From: a virus
IMG/VR virus record: IMGVR_UViG_3300042453_003817
Coordinates: 27,781-91,780 of that record
DNA: 64,000 nucleotides
Strand: one strand, 5' to 3'
Shown here one piece after another: positions 42,868-52,395 of the stretch. The notes under the pieces are model-generated. The model searched no databases and was not told the origin of the DNA. It was given only the letters and a program-made list of their open reading frames with translations. A program made the translations under genes and the position numbers. Each line of letters starts with the position of its first letter. Positions within the stretch are counted from its first letter, which is position 1.

Positions 42868-45033
42868 TTGGCTACTAATTCTAATTTCATAGTAAAAAAT
42901 GGTTTGTCTGTAGGCACTACAGATGTAATCGATTCATCAGGAAACTGGATAGGTCCCGGAACAAATATAACGGGATTTTCAGGATTTCAAGGAGCAACCG
43001 GTCAAGGTGGTGATAGAGGTCCACAAGGCACTCAAGGTGCACAAGGTGCGGCTAGCAGCGTAGCCGGTGCACAAGGACCTCAAGGCGCTCAAGGTTCAAT
43101 AGGTGCAACAGGTGTTCCCGGTGTTGCAGGATTTCAAGGCGTTCCAGGACCGCAAGGTGCTGCTAGCAGCGTAGCCGGTGCACAAGGACCTCAAGGTGGA
43201 ATAGGAACTACAGGACCTACGGGCGTTCCTGGTGTTGCAGGATTTCAAGGAGTTGCAGGACCTCAAGGTGTGACAGGTGTTCCTGGTGTTGCAGGATTTC
43301 AAGGAGTTCCAGGACCTTTTGGATCTACAGGAGTTCCAGGTGTAGCAGGTGCACAAGGAGTTCCAGGACCTCAAGGATCGACAGGAGTCCCTGGCGTCTC
43401 AGGCTTCCAAGGTCTTCCCGGTCCTACTGGAGCCACAGGAGTTGGCGGTGTTGCAGGATTTCAAGGAGTTCCAGGACCTCAAGGTGCAACAGGACTTTCT
43501 GGATCTCCAGGCTTTCAAGGTCTTCCCGGTCCACAAGGTGCTACTGGAGTTCCAGGTGTAGCAGGAGCACAAGGTGTTCCTGGTCCTCAAGGTGCTACTG
43601 GAGTTCCTGGTGTTTCAGGTTTTCAAGGCGTTCCAGGTCCAACAGGACCAACAGGAGTTCCTGGTGTTTCAGGTTTTCAAGGCGTTCCAGGTCCAACAGG
43701 ACCAACAGGAGTTCCTGGTGTTTCAGGTTTTCAAGGAGTTCCAGGTCCAACAGGACCAACAGGAGTTCCAGGAGTACCAGGTGCACAAGGTGTTGCTGGT
43801 CCAACAGGACCAACGGGGGTTCCAGGTGTATCAGGTGCCCAAGGAGTTCCGGGACCTCAAGGACCAACCGGTATTTCAGGACCACCAGGATTTCAAGGAG
43901 TTCCAGGACCTTTTGGATCTACAGGAGTTCCTGGTGTAGCAGGCGCACAAGGTGTTCCTGGTCCACAAGGTGCCACTGGAAGTTCAGGACCACCAGGATT
44001 CCAAGGTGTTGCCGGAGTGGCAGGACCTCCAGGAGTTCCTGGTGTATCAGGTGCACAAGGTGTTGCTGGTCCAACAGGACTAACAGGTGTTCCAGGTGTA
44101 CCAGGTGCACAAGGTGTTGCTGGATTCGCAGGACCTCCAGGAGTTCCTGGTGTTGCAGGATTTCAAGGTGTTGCTGGTCCAACAGGACCTCCAGGTGTTC
44201 CAGGTGTACCAGGTGTACAAGGTGTTGCTGGATTCGCAGGACCTCCAGGAGTTCCTGGTGTTGCAGGATTTCAAGGTGTTGCTGGATTCCCAGGACCTCC
44301 AGGAGTTCCTGGCGTTTCAGGAGCTCAAGGTGTTGCTGGATTCGCAGGACCTCCAGGAGTTCCTGGTGTTGCAGGATTTCAAGGACCACCAGGTCCAACA
44401 GGACCAACAGGTGTTCCAGGTGTACCAGGTGCACAAGGTGTTGCTGGATTCGCAGGACCCTCAGGAGTTACTGGCGTTCCGGGTGCTCAAGGTGTTGCAG
44501 GTCCCACAGGAGCAACTGGTGTTCCTGGTGCAACAGGTCCGCAAGGTGTTGCAGGTCCAACGGGTCCAATAGGATTAAGTGGTGCACAAGGAGTTCAAGG
44601 AGCTTTAGGAACACAAGCAGTATCATTAGGTGTAAATACAGCAGCAGGTCCTACCGGTACTTTGAGAGCAACAGGAGATATTACTGCGGGATTTTCGGAC
44701 ATTCGACTGAAAGATAATATCGAATACATAAAAGAAGCAGACAAAAAACTATACTCTTTAAATGCATTTTTTTACAAGCACAATGAATTAACGGAAAAAT
44801 TTGGTTATCATAACTATAAAACGGAGATAGGTGTCATAGCACAAGAAGTTCAAAAAATATTACCTGAAATCGTTTCTTTAGCTCCGTTCGATATAGATGA
44901 AAAGGGTAATAGCAAAAGCGGTGAAAATTATTTAACCGTACAATATCAATTTCTCATACCTCTAATTGTTGAAACAATAAAAATTCAACAAAAAGAAATA
45001 GAAATTCTGAGAGAAAAATTGCATGGCAACTAA
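42868..45033 (+). CDS. Collagen-like tail fibre 1 (GVP/GPT-rich) with S74 chaperone
   Basis: 721 residues from a TTG start at 42868 (AAAGGGGAT upstream; no in-frame ATG fits). An N-terminal [16 protein letters not shown]...GNWIG attachment segment is shared with the next two genes. Residues about 35-583 are nearly continuous Gly-X-Y triplets, dominated by [15 protein letters not shown] and GAT, so Pro is very often in the Y position and Thr is frequent there. No Lys or Cys occurs in this part. The C-terminus carries an S74 chaperone ([14 protein letters not shown] ... [16 protein letters not shown] ... LREKL), expected to trimerise the chains and then be cleaved off. Collagen-like fibres are stiff triple helices used as adhesin stalks. 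It overlaps the next gene by 11 bases. Confidence 0.88.
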   Translation: MATNSNFIVKNGLSVGTTDVIDSSGNWIGPGTNITGFSGFQGATGQGGDRGPQGTQGAQGAASSVAGAQGPQGAQGSIGATGVPGVAGFQGVPGPQGAASSVAGAQGPQGGIGTTGPTGVPGVAGFQGVAGPQGVTGVPGVAGFQGVPGPFGSTGVPGVAGAQGVPGPQGSTGVPGVSGFQGLPGPTGATGVGGVAGFQGVPGPQGATGLSGSPGFQGLPGPQGATGVPGVAGAQGVPGPQGATGVPGVSGFQGVPGPTGPTGVPGVSGFQGVPGPTGPTGVPGVSGFQGVPGPTGPTGVPGVPGAQGVAGPTGPTGVPGVSGAQGVPGPQGPTGISGPPGFQGVPGPFGSTGVPGVAGAQGVPGPQGATGSSGPPGFQGVAGVAGPPGVPGVSGAQGVAGPTGLTGVPGVPGAQGVAGFAGPPGVPGVAGFQGVAGPTGPPGVPGVPGVQGVAGFAGPPGVPGVAGFQGVAGFPGPPGVPGVSGAQGVAGFAGPPGVPGVAGFQGPPGPTGPTGVPGVPGAQGVAGFAGPSGVTGVPGAQGVAGPTGATGVPGATGPQGVAGPTGPIGLSGAQGVQGALGTQAVSLGVNTAAGPTGTLRATGDITAGFSDIRLKDNIEYIKEADKKLYSLNAFFYKHNELTEKFGYHNYKTEIGVIAQEVQKILPEIVSLAPFDIDEKGNSKSGENYLTVQYQFLIPLIVETIKIQQKEIEILREKLHGN
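42970..44616 (+). repeat. Collagen-type triplet repeat region 1
   Basis: A 9-base-periodic coding repeat built mainly from GGT/GGA plus GTTCCA, CAAGGT and similar; 18- to 45-base units recur almost exactly (for example the [18 protein letters not shown] block near 43600-43770). It explains the many long spurious frames on both strands. Confidence 0.85.
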
Positions 45034-47149
45034 TAAAGATTTCGTAGTAAAAAATGGATTAGCTGTAAGCAATACAGATTTTTCCAATGGAAAAACAATA
45101 ATATCTTCCTCAGGTATTTGGCAAGGAAATAAATCAAACTATCCAGGTTCGCAGGGACCTCAAGGTTTTGTAGGTACTCAGGGACCTCAAGGATTTGCTG
45201 GTGCTCAAGGTCCTCAAGGAGCTATAGGTCCTTTAGGTGCTTCTGGTTTTCAAGGTGCACCAGGAGCACAAGGACCTCAAGGTTCCAATGGAGCACAAGG
45301 TGTGGTTGGTGTACAAGGTCCTCAAGGAGCTATAGGTCCTTTAGGTGCTTCTGGTTTTCAAGGACCACCAGGAGCACAAGGTTCGCAAGGCTCTAATGGA
45401 GTTCAAGGACCTGTTGGTGTACAAGGACCACAAGGTGCTCAGGGACCGATTGGTGTGCAAGGACCTGTTGGTGTACAAGGACCTCAAGGTCCGCAAGGAC
45501 CAGTTGGTGCACAAGGACCTGTTGGTGTTCAAGGTCCACAAGGTGCTCAAGGACCGATTGGTGTTCAAGGACCTGTTGGTGTACAAGGTCCCCAGGGACC
45601 TCAAGGTGCTCAGGGACCTCAAGGTGCAACTGGAGTACAAGGACCACAAGGTGCTCAAGGACCGATTGGTGTTCAAGGACCTGTTGGTGTACAAGGTCCT
45701 CGGGGACCTCAAGGACCTGTTGGTGTACAAGGACCTGTTGGCGTCCAAGGTCCACAAGGTGCTCAAGGTCCGATTGGCGCTCAAGGACCTGTTGGCGTCC
45801 AAGGTCCACAAGGTGCTCAAGGTCCGATTGGCGCTCAAGGACCTGTTGGTGTACAGGGTCCACAAGGCGCTCAAGGTCCACAAGGACCTCAAGGTCCTGT
45901 TGGGGTTCAAGGTCCTCAGGGACCTCAAGGTCCTTTTGGTGTGCAAGGTCCTGTTGGTGTACAGGGTCCACAAGGTCCGCAAGGACCTCCTGGTGCACAA
46001 GGTCCTGTTGGTGTTCAGGGGCCTGTTGGAGCACAAGGACCTCTTGGTCCACCAGGACCTCCCGGAGTTCAAGGACCTCAAGGTCCGCAAGGACCTCAGG
46101 GTCCTCAAGGACCTGCTGGAGCGCAAGGACCCTCAGGATTTCAAGGACCTATTGGTGTACAAGGACCACCTGGAATTCAAGGACCTCGAGGTCCGCAAGG
46201 ACCTCCTGGTGCACAGGGACCGTTCGGTATCCAAGGCCCTCAAGGTGCTCAAGGTCCACAAGGACCTCAAGGTCCTTTTGGTGTCCAAGGCGCTCAAGGT
46301 CCTCAAGGACCTCCTGGTGCACAAGGTCCTGTTGGTGTACAGGGTCCACAAGGTGCTCAAGGTCCACAAGGACCTCAAGGTCCTTTTGGTGTCCAAGGCG
46401 CTCAAGGTCCTCAAGGACCTCCTGGTGCACAAGGTCCTGTTGGTGTCCAAGGCGCTCAAGGTCCTCAAGGACCTCCTGGTGCACAAGGTCCTGTTGGGGT
46501 TCAAGGTCCTCAGGGTCCTCAGGGTCCTCAAGGTCCTCAAGGTCCTGTTGGTGTACAGGGTCCACAAGGTCCTCAAGGACCTCCTGGTGCACAGGGACCA
46601 ATTGGTGTCCAAGGCGCTCAAGGTGCTCAAGGTCCGATTGGCGCTCAAGGACCGGTTGGTGTACAAGGACCTCAAGGTGCTCAAGGTCCACAAGGACCGC
46701 AAGGAATTCAAGGGACTACATCAACACCTAATATTAGTGCATTAGGTATAAATACTGCGGCTGGTCCAACAGGAACAATTAGAGCTACAAGTGATATCGT
46801 TGCTGGTTTCTCTGATGAAAGATTGAAAACAAAAATTTTTGTCATTGAAAATTGTTTAGAAAAAATATTAAACATGACAGGGATTTACTATACTCAAAAC
46901 AGATTGGCGGAAAAATATGGCTATAAAGATTATTCCAGAAAAGTTGGTCTTATAGCACAACAAATACAACCTTCTGTTCCTGAAATCATAACACCGGCAC
47001 CGTTTGATGTAGACGAAAGAGGAAAAAGTAAAACAGGAGAAAATTTCTTAGCGGTTCAATATGAAAAATTAATTCCTGTTATTACACAAGCTATAAAAGA
47101 ACAACAATTAATTATAACAGACTTACTTAAAAAAATAGAAAAAAGGTAA
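45023..47149 (+). CDS. Collagen-like tail fibre 2 (GPQ/GPV-rich) with S74-type chaperone
   Basis: 708 residues. The N-terminus [17 protein letters not shown]...SGIWQG is homologous to that of collagen-like fibre 1. Residues about 40-565 are Gly-X-Y triplets with Pro mainly in X (GPQ, GPV, GPI) and Gln or Val in Y (GVQ, GAQ); Y-position Pro occurs only in occasional GPP or GAP triplets. The C-terminus has the S74 pattern [21 protein letters not shown] ... [16 protein letters not shown] ... [15 protein letters not shown]. The triplet chemistry differs markedly from the first collagen-like fibre, suggesting distinct stiffness or modification. It begins within the end of fibre 1, so translation is coupled. 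Confidence 0.88.
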   Translation: MATNKDFVVKNGLAVSNTDFSNGKTIISSSGIWQGNKSNYPGSQGPQGFVGTQGPQGFAGAQGPQGAIGPLGASGFQGAPGAQGPQGSNGAQGVVGVQGPQGAIGPLGASGFQGPPGAQGSQGSNGVQGPVGVQGPQGAQGPIGVQGPVGVQGPQGPQGPVGAQGPVGVQGPQGAQGPIGVQGPVGVQGPQGPQGAQGPQGATGVQGPQGAQGPIGVQGPVGVQGPRGPQGPVGVQGPVGVQGPQGAQGPIGAQGPVGVQGPQGAQGPIGAQGPVGVQGPQGAQGPQGPQGPVGVQGPQGPQGPFGVQGPVGVQGPQGPQGPPGAQGPVGVQGPVGAQGPLGPPGPPGVQGPQGPQGPQGPQGPAGAQGPSGFQGPIGVQGPPGIQGPRGPQGPPGAQGPFGIQGPQGAQGPQGPQGPFGVQGAQGPQGPPGAQGPVGVQGPQGAQGPQGPQGPFGVQGAQGPQGPPGAQGPVGVQGAQGPQGPPGAQGPVGVQGPQGPQGPQGPQGPVGVQGPQGPQGPPGAQGPIGVQGAQGAQGPIGAQGPVGVQGPQGAQGPQGPQGIQGTTSTPNISALGINTAAGPTGTIRATSDIVAGFSDERLKTKIFVIENCLEKILNMTGIYYTQNRLAEKYGYKDYSRKVGLIAQQIQPSVPEIITPAPFDVDERGKSKTGENFLAVQYEKLIPVITQAIKEQQLIITDLLKKIEKR
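45142..46716 (+). repeat. Collagen-type triplet repeat region 2
   Basis: Units of 18 to 36 bases (CAAGGTCCACAAGGTGCT and relatives) are repeated dozens of times, several larger blocks (near 46230-46490) being almost exact duplications. It is likely prone to expansion and contraction. Confidence 0.85.
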
Positions 47150-47155
47150 TAAACT

Positions 47156-49387
47156 TTGGCTACTGCGAATACTTTTGTTGTAAAAAATGGGCTGACGATT
47201 GAGACTTTTGGTGTTATTGCAGCTAATGGTGTTTGGATTGGCGACACACAAAATATAAGAGGACCTCAAGGTCCTCAAGGGTTTCAAGGTGTTCAAGGGG
47301 CTGTAGGATTTCAAGGTGTACAAGGAGCTCCAGGATTTCAAGGCACTCAAGGTCCGCAAGGTGGAACAGGACCGACAGGAAGCCCAGGTTCACAAGGATT
47401 TCAAGGCACTCAAGGTCCGCAAGGAGCACAAAGTACGGTTTCTGGTTTTCAGGGAGCACAAGGTCCACAAGGTGCTTCTGGTCCTACAGGCGCTCCAGGT
47501 GCTCAAGGATTTCAAGGCACTCAAGGTCCACAAGGTGCTCAAAGCATTGTTCAAGGGTTCCAAGGAACACAAGGTATTCAAGGTCCACAAGGCGCTCAAG
47601 GACCAACTAGCGGTCCTCAAGGATTTCAAGGCGTTCAAGGAGCAACCGGTGCACAAGGACCAACTACTGGATTCCAAGGAAGGCAAGGCGTTCAAGGACC
47701 TCAAGGTGCACAAAGTACAGTTCCTGGTTTTCAAGGATTTCAAGGTAGGCAAGGATTTCAGGGTCCTCAAGGTGTTACATCAGGATTTCAAGGTGTTCAA
47801 GGAGCCCAAGGTCCTCAAGGTGTGCAGGGAACGACAGTAGGTTTCCAAGGATTTCAAGGCGTTCAAGGAGCAACAGGTGCTCAAGGACCAACTGCTGGTT
47901 TTCAGGGTAGACAAGGTGTCCAGGGACCTCAAGGTGCTCAAGGACCAACATCTGGATTCCAAGGATTCCAAGGTGTTCAAGGACCTCAAGGTGCCCAAGG
48001 ACCGACTGCTGGTTTTCAAGGATTCCAAGGTAGACAGGGTTTCCAGGGCGCTCAAGGACCAACATCTGGATTCCAAGGATTCCAAGGTGTTCAAGGAGCA
48101 ACCGGCGCACAAGGACCAACTACTGGATTCCAAGGAAGGCAAGGCGTTCAAGGAGCAACAGGTGCACAAGGACCGACTGCTGGAGCGCAAGGTCCTCCGG
48201 GCGTTCAGGGTCCTCAAGGTATACAAGGAACAACTACTGGAGTACAAGGATTCCAAGGTAGGCAAGGATTCCAAGGTGTTCAAGGAGTAACAGTTGGTAG
48301 TCAAGGACCCTCAGGGTTCCAAGGCCCACAAGGCGCTCAAGGACCAACTACTGGAGCACAAGGATTTCAAGGAGTTCAAGGAGCAACCGGCGCTCAAGGA
48401 CCAACTACTGGTTTCCAAGGTGCTCAGGGTAGACAAGGATTTCAAGGGGCTCAAGGACCAACTACTGGAGCACAAGGATTTCAAGGAGTTCAAGGAGCAA
48501 CAGGTGCACAAGGACCGACTGCTGGTATCCAAGGTGCTCAGGGTACACAAGGATTTCAAGGGGCTCAAGGAACAACTGTTGGATTCCAAGGTAGACAAGG
48601 ATTTCAAGGAGCAACCGGCGCACAAGGACCAACTACTGGATTCCAAGGAACGCAAGGCGTTCAAGGACAAATGGGTGCACAAGGACCAACTACTGGATTC
48701 CAAGGAAGGCAAGGCGTTCAAGGACCTCAAGGTGCACAAAGTACAGTTCCTGGTTTTCAAGGATTCCAAGGTAGACAGGGGTTCCAGGGCGCACAAGGAC
48801 CAACATCTGGATTCCAAGGAAGGCAAGGCGTTCAAGGACCTCAAGGTGCTCAAGGAACAACTGTTGGATTCCAAGGTAGACAAGGTATTCAAGGACCAAC
48901 CGGGGCACAAGGACCAACTACTGGATTCCAAGGTAGACAAGGATTTCAAGGACCTCCAGGAGTTTCACCAAATCGAGTTGCTGCTTTAGGTGTAAACGTC
49001 ACTGCTGGTCCTACAGGAACAGTTCGTGCAACAGCAGAAATTATTTCAGGATTTTCTGACGCAAGATTAAAAAATATTTTGAAACCAGTTGAAAAAAGTT
49101 TAGAAAGACTGGAAAAAATTAGAGGTGTGTATTATGAACAGAATGAGTTGGCTAAAAGATTAGGTTTCGAAAAAGAAGGTAAAAGACAAGTAGGTTTTAT
49201 AGCGCAAGAAGTTAAACAAGTGTTACCTGAAGTTATCACAAACGCTCCATTTGACTCTAATAAATATGGGCATAGTGTATCTGGTGAAAACTATTTGACT
49301 GTTATGTATGAAAGAGTTGTTCCACTTTTAATACAAGCTCTAAAAGAACAAAAGGATCAAATAGAATATATAAAATCTAAAACATAA
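47156..49387 (+). CDS. Collagen-like tail fibre 3 (GFQ/GRQ/GPT-rich) with S74-type chaperone
   Basis: 743 residues from a TTG start at 47156. The N-terminus [17 protein letters not shown]...GVWIG matches the two preceding collagen-like fibres. Residues about 35-605 are Gly-X-Y triplets with Gln mostly in Y (GFQ, GVQ, GRQ, GAQ) and Arg in X of GRQ. The triplet frame is broken at regular intervals by GPTT, GPTS, GPTA and similar four-residue units, so each block contains one interruption. The C-terminus has the S74 pattern [21 protein letters not shown] ... [16 protein letters not shown] ... [15 protein letters not shown]. It is followed 13 bases later by the first oxygenase gene. Confidence 0.88.
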   Translation: MATANTFVVKNGLTIETFGVIAANGVWIGDTQNIRGPQGPQGFQGVQGAVGFQGVQGAPGFQGTQGPQGGTGPTGSPGSQGFQGTQGPQGAQSTVSGFQGAQGPQGASGPTGAPGAQGFQGTQGPQGAQSIVQGFQGTQGIQGPQGAQGPTSGPQGFQGVQGATGAQGPTTGFQGRQGVQGPQGAQSTVPGFQGFQGRQGFQGPQGVTSGFQGVQGAQGPQGVQGTTVGFQGFQGVQGATGAQGPTAGFQGRQGVQGPQGAQGPTSGFQGFQGVQGPQGAQGPTAGFQGFQGRQGFQGAQGPTSGFQGFQGVQGATGAQGPTTGFQGRQGVQGATGAQGPTAGAQGPPGVQGPQGIQGTTTGVQGFQGRQGFQGVQGVTVGSQGPSGFQGPQGAQGPTTGAQGFQGVQGATGAQGPTTGFQGAQGRQGFQGAQGPTTGAQGFQGVQGATGAQGPTAGIQGAQGTQGFQGAQGTTVGFQGRQGFQGATGAQGPTTGFQGTQGVQGQMGAQGPTTGFQGRQGVQGPQGAQSTVPGFQGFQGRQGFQGAQGPTSGFQGRQGVQGPQGAQGTTVGFQGRQGIQGPTGAQGPTTGFQGRQGFQGPPGVSPNRVAALGVNVTAGPTGTVRATAEIISGFSDARLKNILKPVEKSLERLEKIRGVYYEQNELAKRLGFEKEGKRQVGFIAQEVKQVLPEVITNAPFDSNKYGHSVSGENYLTVMYERVVPLLIQALKEQKDQIEYIKSKT
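47258..48968 (+). repeat. Collagen-type triplet repeat region 3
   Basis: Repeated blocks of roughly 40 to 130 bases ([15 protein letters not shown] type) including near-identical copies, such as those at about 47655-47790 and 48690-48800. Interrupting GPT-X codons recur at block ends. Confidence 0.85.
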
Positions 49388-49400
49388 GGATTGTTATAAA

Positions 49401-49973
49401 ATGAAAGGTGAATGGTGTTATTTTAAATCATATTTCAGCAAGGAAATGTGTGAGAAAATTATAAGTGAAGTACAAGTTTTGCCTATACAAGATGGTTATA
49501 TAGGAACAGACGGTGGTGAAGGTGTTGATTATAATTACCGAAGAAGTAAGATTAGATTTATAAATTCCGGTGATTGGAGATATCAATATATTTTCGATGC
49601 ACTATGGAGAACAGCACTCGAAGCAAATCGAGATTTTTTCAATCTTCATATCACCAAATTAGATTTTATTCAGTTTGCAGAATATGATGAAACATATCTA
49701 GGTGAATATAAAGAGCATCATGATGTTTTTTGGATAAACAATGATCCAATTTATCATAGAAAATTATCTTGTGTAATTCAACTTTCCGATCCAAACGATT
49801 ATGTTGGTGGCGAACTTGAACTCACAGAAACTTCGGTGAAATTAGACAAAGATATTAATCAGCAAGGAACATTCATTTACTTTCCTTCACTATTTCGCCA
49901 CAAAGCAAACCCAGTTACAAGAGGCACTAGATATAGTATAGCAGCATGGTTTGAAGGTCCAAAATGGAGATGA
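49401..49973 (+). CDS. Prolyl-hydroxylase-type 2OG-Fe(II) oxygenase (PKHD-like)
   Basis: 190 residues. The iron ligands are visible as His106-x-Asp108 (EHHDVFW) and His167 (LFRHKANPVTRG), with Arg177 of RGTRYSIAAWF in place to bind the 2-oxoglutarate carboxylate. The segment SCVIQLSDPNDYVGGELEL is typical of PKHD/P4H-type hydroxylases. Such enzymes hydroxylate Pro or other residues using oxygen and 2-oxoglutarate. It lies directly after three collagen-like fibre genes and before a second oxygenase. Collagen prolyl hydroxylation is thus a reasonable hypothesis, although 2OG oxygenases near fibre genes are common in T4-like aquatic phages and their substrates are unproven. Confidence 0.82.
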   Translation: MKGEWCYFKSYFSKEMCEKIISEVQVLPIQDGYIGTDGGEGVDYNYRRSKIRFINSGDWRYQYIFDALWRTALEANRDFFNLHITKLDFIQFAEYDETYLGEYKEHHDVFWINNDPIYHRKLSCVIQLSDPNDYVGGELELTETSVKLDKDINQQGTFIYFPSLFRHKANPVTRGTRYSIAAWFEGPKWR

Positions 49974-49974
49974 C

Positions 49975-50685
49975 ATGCAATTTTATGATGATCCTTTTTC
50001 ACACATTATTATAGATGATTTTTTACCTATTGATTTAGCAAAAAAATTATCGAACGAATTTATAGACTATAATTCTAAAGAGTGGTTTGTTTATGACAAT
50101 CCTTTGGAAAATAAAAAAGCATTAAACAATTGGTATCATTTTCCAGAAACTACATATCAATTTTTTCAACATCTAATTTCTCCTCAATTCGTAGATTTTT
50201 TACGAAATTCAACTTTTTGTCATGAATTAACTCCTGATTGTGGGCTTCATGGTGCTGGATGGCACATTCAAGGTAATAATGGTAAACTGAATGTGCATTT
50301 AGATTATTCATTACACCCTAAATTAAAAATGGAGCGAAAGATAAATCTAATTTATTATCTCTCGGAAGATTGGGATGAAAATTGGGGAGGCAACTTGGAG
50401 TTTTGGTCACATGATGAGACCAACAATACACCAAAGGAATTAGTAAAGACTATTGAAAATAAATTCAACAGATTGTTACTGTTCGACACCACACAAAATT
50501 CTTGGCACGGATTTTCAAAACCAATTAGATGCCCAGAAAATGTCTACCGAAAAAGCATTGCGATGTATTATGTAATACCTTCTACCGAAAATACCAATCA
50601 GAGAAAACGAGCTTTATATTCTCCAACAGAAGAACAAAAGAGTAACACTGAAATTTTGAAGTTGATACAAGAAAGAACATTATGA
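49975..50685 (+). CDS. Second 2OG-Fe(II) oxygenase (P4H superfamily)
   Basis: 236 residues from ATG 49975, chosen because GGAGA ends 4 bases upstream; an in-frame ATG at 49951 would overlap the previous gene by 23 bases. The core has His108-x-Asp110 (NVHLDYS), NLIYYLSEDWDENWGGNLEFW, a distal His178 (NSWHGFSKPI) and Arg192 (YRKSIAMYYV), the complete P4H-type facial triad and 2OG site. Family members of this shape (GWHxxxxxGxLxxHxDY ... W..WGG.L.LW) hydroxylate peptide or sugar substrates. The gene overlaps the next by 4 bases, forming a tight four-enzyme cluster. Confidence 0.82.
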   Translation: MQFYDDPFSHIIIDDFLPIDLAKKLSNEFIDYNSKEWFVYDNPLENKKALNNWYHFPETTYQFFQHLISPQFVDFLRNSTFCHELTPDCGLHGAGWHIQGNNGKLNVHLDYSLHPKLKMERKINLIYYLSEDWDENWGGNLEFWSHDETNNTPKELVKTIENKFNRLLLFDTTQNSWHGFSKPIRCPENVYRKSIAMYYVIPSTENTNQRKRALYSPTEEQKSNTEILKLIQERTL

Positions 50686-52388
50686 ATAAGAAAACAAAAA
50701 TTGTTATGATTACAATGTTCAAGAATGAATCTAAAAGCATTCTTAGAATGTTAAATTCTTGTTTGCCTTATGTTGATTATTATGTTATGCAAAACAACGG
50801 ATCAACTGATGGAACAGATGAAATTGCAAAACAATTTCTATTAGACAATAATCTTTCAGGTGAAATTTATATTTGTGAAGAAGGGTGGAAAGGGTTCGGT
50901 TGGAATCGAGATCATCTAATTAAATACTGTCAAAGTGTCGATCACGGGTGTGATTGGATTTTAAAAATGGATTGTGATGAGATATTAGAAGTTGATGATG
51001 ACTTCGATTGGTCTGTATTTGATGATACGAATATTCATACTTTTCATATACCCGCAGTTCAAGGCACCAGCATCTATCATAGAGCGTGGATGTATAATGC
51101 AAAAATGCCTTGGAGATTCAATCACGATCCTTGTCATGAAACTGTTTATTGTGACTTACCTGAAATCGGAAAAGATTTTCAGAGATATGATTTGTCACCT
51201 AAGTTCAGACAAACAGGATTCAATACAGGTGAAAGTTGGTCCGATCCGTTTAAATTTGTAAAACATTCTTTAACGTTAGAGCAGCAAATGATATCTGATG
51301 GCACGATGTTGACCAATCTATATCATTTTTGGTACATAGGTAAAAGTTATTTTGATGCTAGAGAGTGTGACTCATTTCCTTTAGGAAATTCACAAAGAAA
51401 AGAATATGCTAGGAGAGCAATTTATTATTTTCAAGAATTCGTAAATTTTTTATATAAAGATAAAAAAGAAGTTCCAATTGATGAGACTTGTTATCTCTCA
51501 TTAATTTTTTGTGGTGATTGTTATCAGATGTTAGATAATACATCAGCAGCAATTGCTTCGTATAATCTTTCCGAGAAGTTTGCACCAGGAAGAAATGATC
51601 ACATTTGGGCACTAACTCTTCTTTATGAAAAAATCGGTGATTATGAAAACATGGTTAAACAAACCACAAGAATGTTACAACCTGAACGAACAAATGCATT
51701 TCCCAATTATGTGAACTTCATCGACACTTCAATGTATTGGGACAGCCCAACAGGAAGAGTTCAAGAAATTCATCAACGAGCATTAGAGAAATACGAAAAT
51801 AATAAACCAAAAGATATTTCAGTTTTCTCAATTCGTAAAAGTTTAGATAGAAAAGTTTTTGTCGTTGATAATTTTTATGACAATCCTGATGAAATTCGAA
51901 ATTACGCTTTAAGTGTTGAATATCAAGCAGACATAAGATGGTATAAAGGTCTCAGATCAAAAGATACGTATAGACCACATTCGATTAAGAGAACATTTGA
52001 AAGAATTATAGGTGAAACAATTACTTTGTGGGACGATGGCTATAATGGAGTTTTTCAAATAACGACATCAAATGATCCTCAAGTTTATCATTATGATCAA
52101 CAAAGATGGGCAGGCATGATTTACTTGACACCCAATGCTCCTTTAGAAAGCGGTACCAGATCGCACAAATCGAAAATAACCGGGCTTCGACATTCGACCG
52201 AAGAGGGTATCGACAACTCCTTTTCTTATGGTTTTTATGACAGCACCAAATTCGATACTGTCGATAATATTGGAAATATATACAATAGACTTCTAATTAT
52301 GGATGCGAGAGCGATTCATTCTGCTGGTCCTTATTTTGGGCAAAATGAACAAAATGGAAGATTGACACATTTATTTTTCTTTGAGTGA
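50682..52388 (+). CDS. Glycosyltransferase family 2 fused to a 2OG-Fe(II) oxygenase-like domain
   Basis: 568 residues. Residues 1-240 are a GT-A glycosyltransferase: KIVMITMFKNESKSILRML, NNGSTDGTDEIAKQF, and the metal-binding DCD in LKMDCDEILEV. Residues 270-370 are helical and TPR-like (SAAIASYNLSEKFAPG, LYEKIGDYENMVKQTTRML). The C-terminal 190 residues form an oxygenase-like domain with VFVVDNFYDNPDEIRNYAL at its start, His470-x-Asp472 (VYHYDQ), His546 (RAIHSAG) and Arg560. The glycosyltransferase-hydroxylase order recalls animal lysyl hydroxylase LH3, though I see no direct sequence similarity. It lies in the enzyme cluster after the collagen-like fibres. Confidence 0.78.
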   Translation: MNKKTKIVMITMFKNESKSILRMLNSCLPYVDYYVMQNNGSTDGTDEIAKQFLLDNNLSGEIYICEEGWKGFGWNRDHLIKYCQSVDHGCDWILKMDCDEILEVDDDFDWSVFDDTNIHTFHIPAVQGTSIYHRAWMYNAKMPWRFNHDPCHETVYCDLPEIGKDFQRYDLSPKFRQTGFNTGESWSDPFKFVKHSLTLEQQMISDGTMLTNLYHFWYIGKSYFDARECDSFPLGNSQRKEYARRAIYYFQEFVNFLYKDKKEVPIDETCYLSLIFCGDCYQMLDNTSAAIASYNLSEKFAPGRNDHIWALTLLYEKIGDYENMVKQTTRMLQPERTNAFPNYVNFIDTSMYWDSPTGRVQEIHQRALEKYENNKPKDISVFSIRKSLDRKVFVVDNFYDNPDEIRNYALSVEYQADIRWYKGLRSKDTYRPHSIKRTFERIIGETITLWDDGYNGVFQITTSNDPQVYHYDQQRWAGMIYLTPNAPLESGTRSHKSKITGLRHSTEEGIDNSFSYGFYDSTKFDTVDNIGNIYNRLLIMDARAIHSAGPYFGQNEQNGRLTHLFFFE

Positions 52389-52395
52389 GTATATT

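Noticed and set aside
47258-48968. Possible diversity-generating retroelement variable region in the fibre genes
   Set aside because: No reverse transcriptase gene or template/variable repeat pair with adenine-specific differences is visible. The repeats are internal triplet duplications.
43096-48989. Many long frames on both strands overlapping the collagen-like genes
   Set aside because: They are products of the 9-base-periodic repeat (Leu/Asp/Gln/His or Arg/Ser/Thr low-complexity translations) with no ribosome sites or sensible composition. The Gly-X-Y frames have the shared N-terminus and the S74 end.
49951-49974. Earlier in-frame start for the second oxygenase
   Set aside because: The GGAGA ribosome site at 49966-49970 is placed for ATG 49975, and the extra eight residues are unlike the family start.
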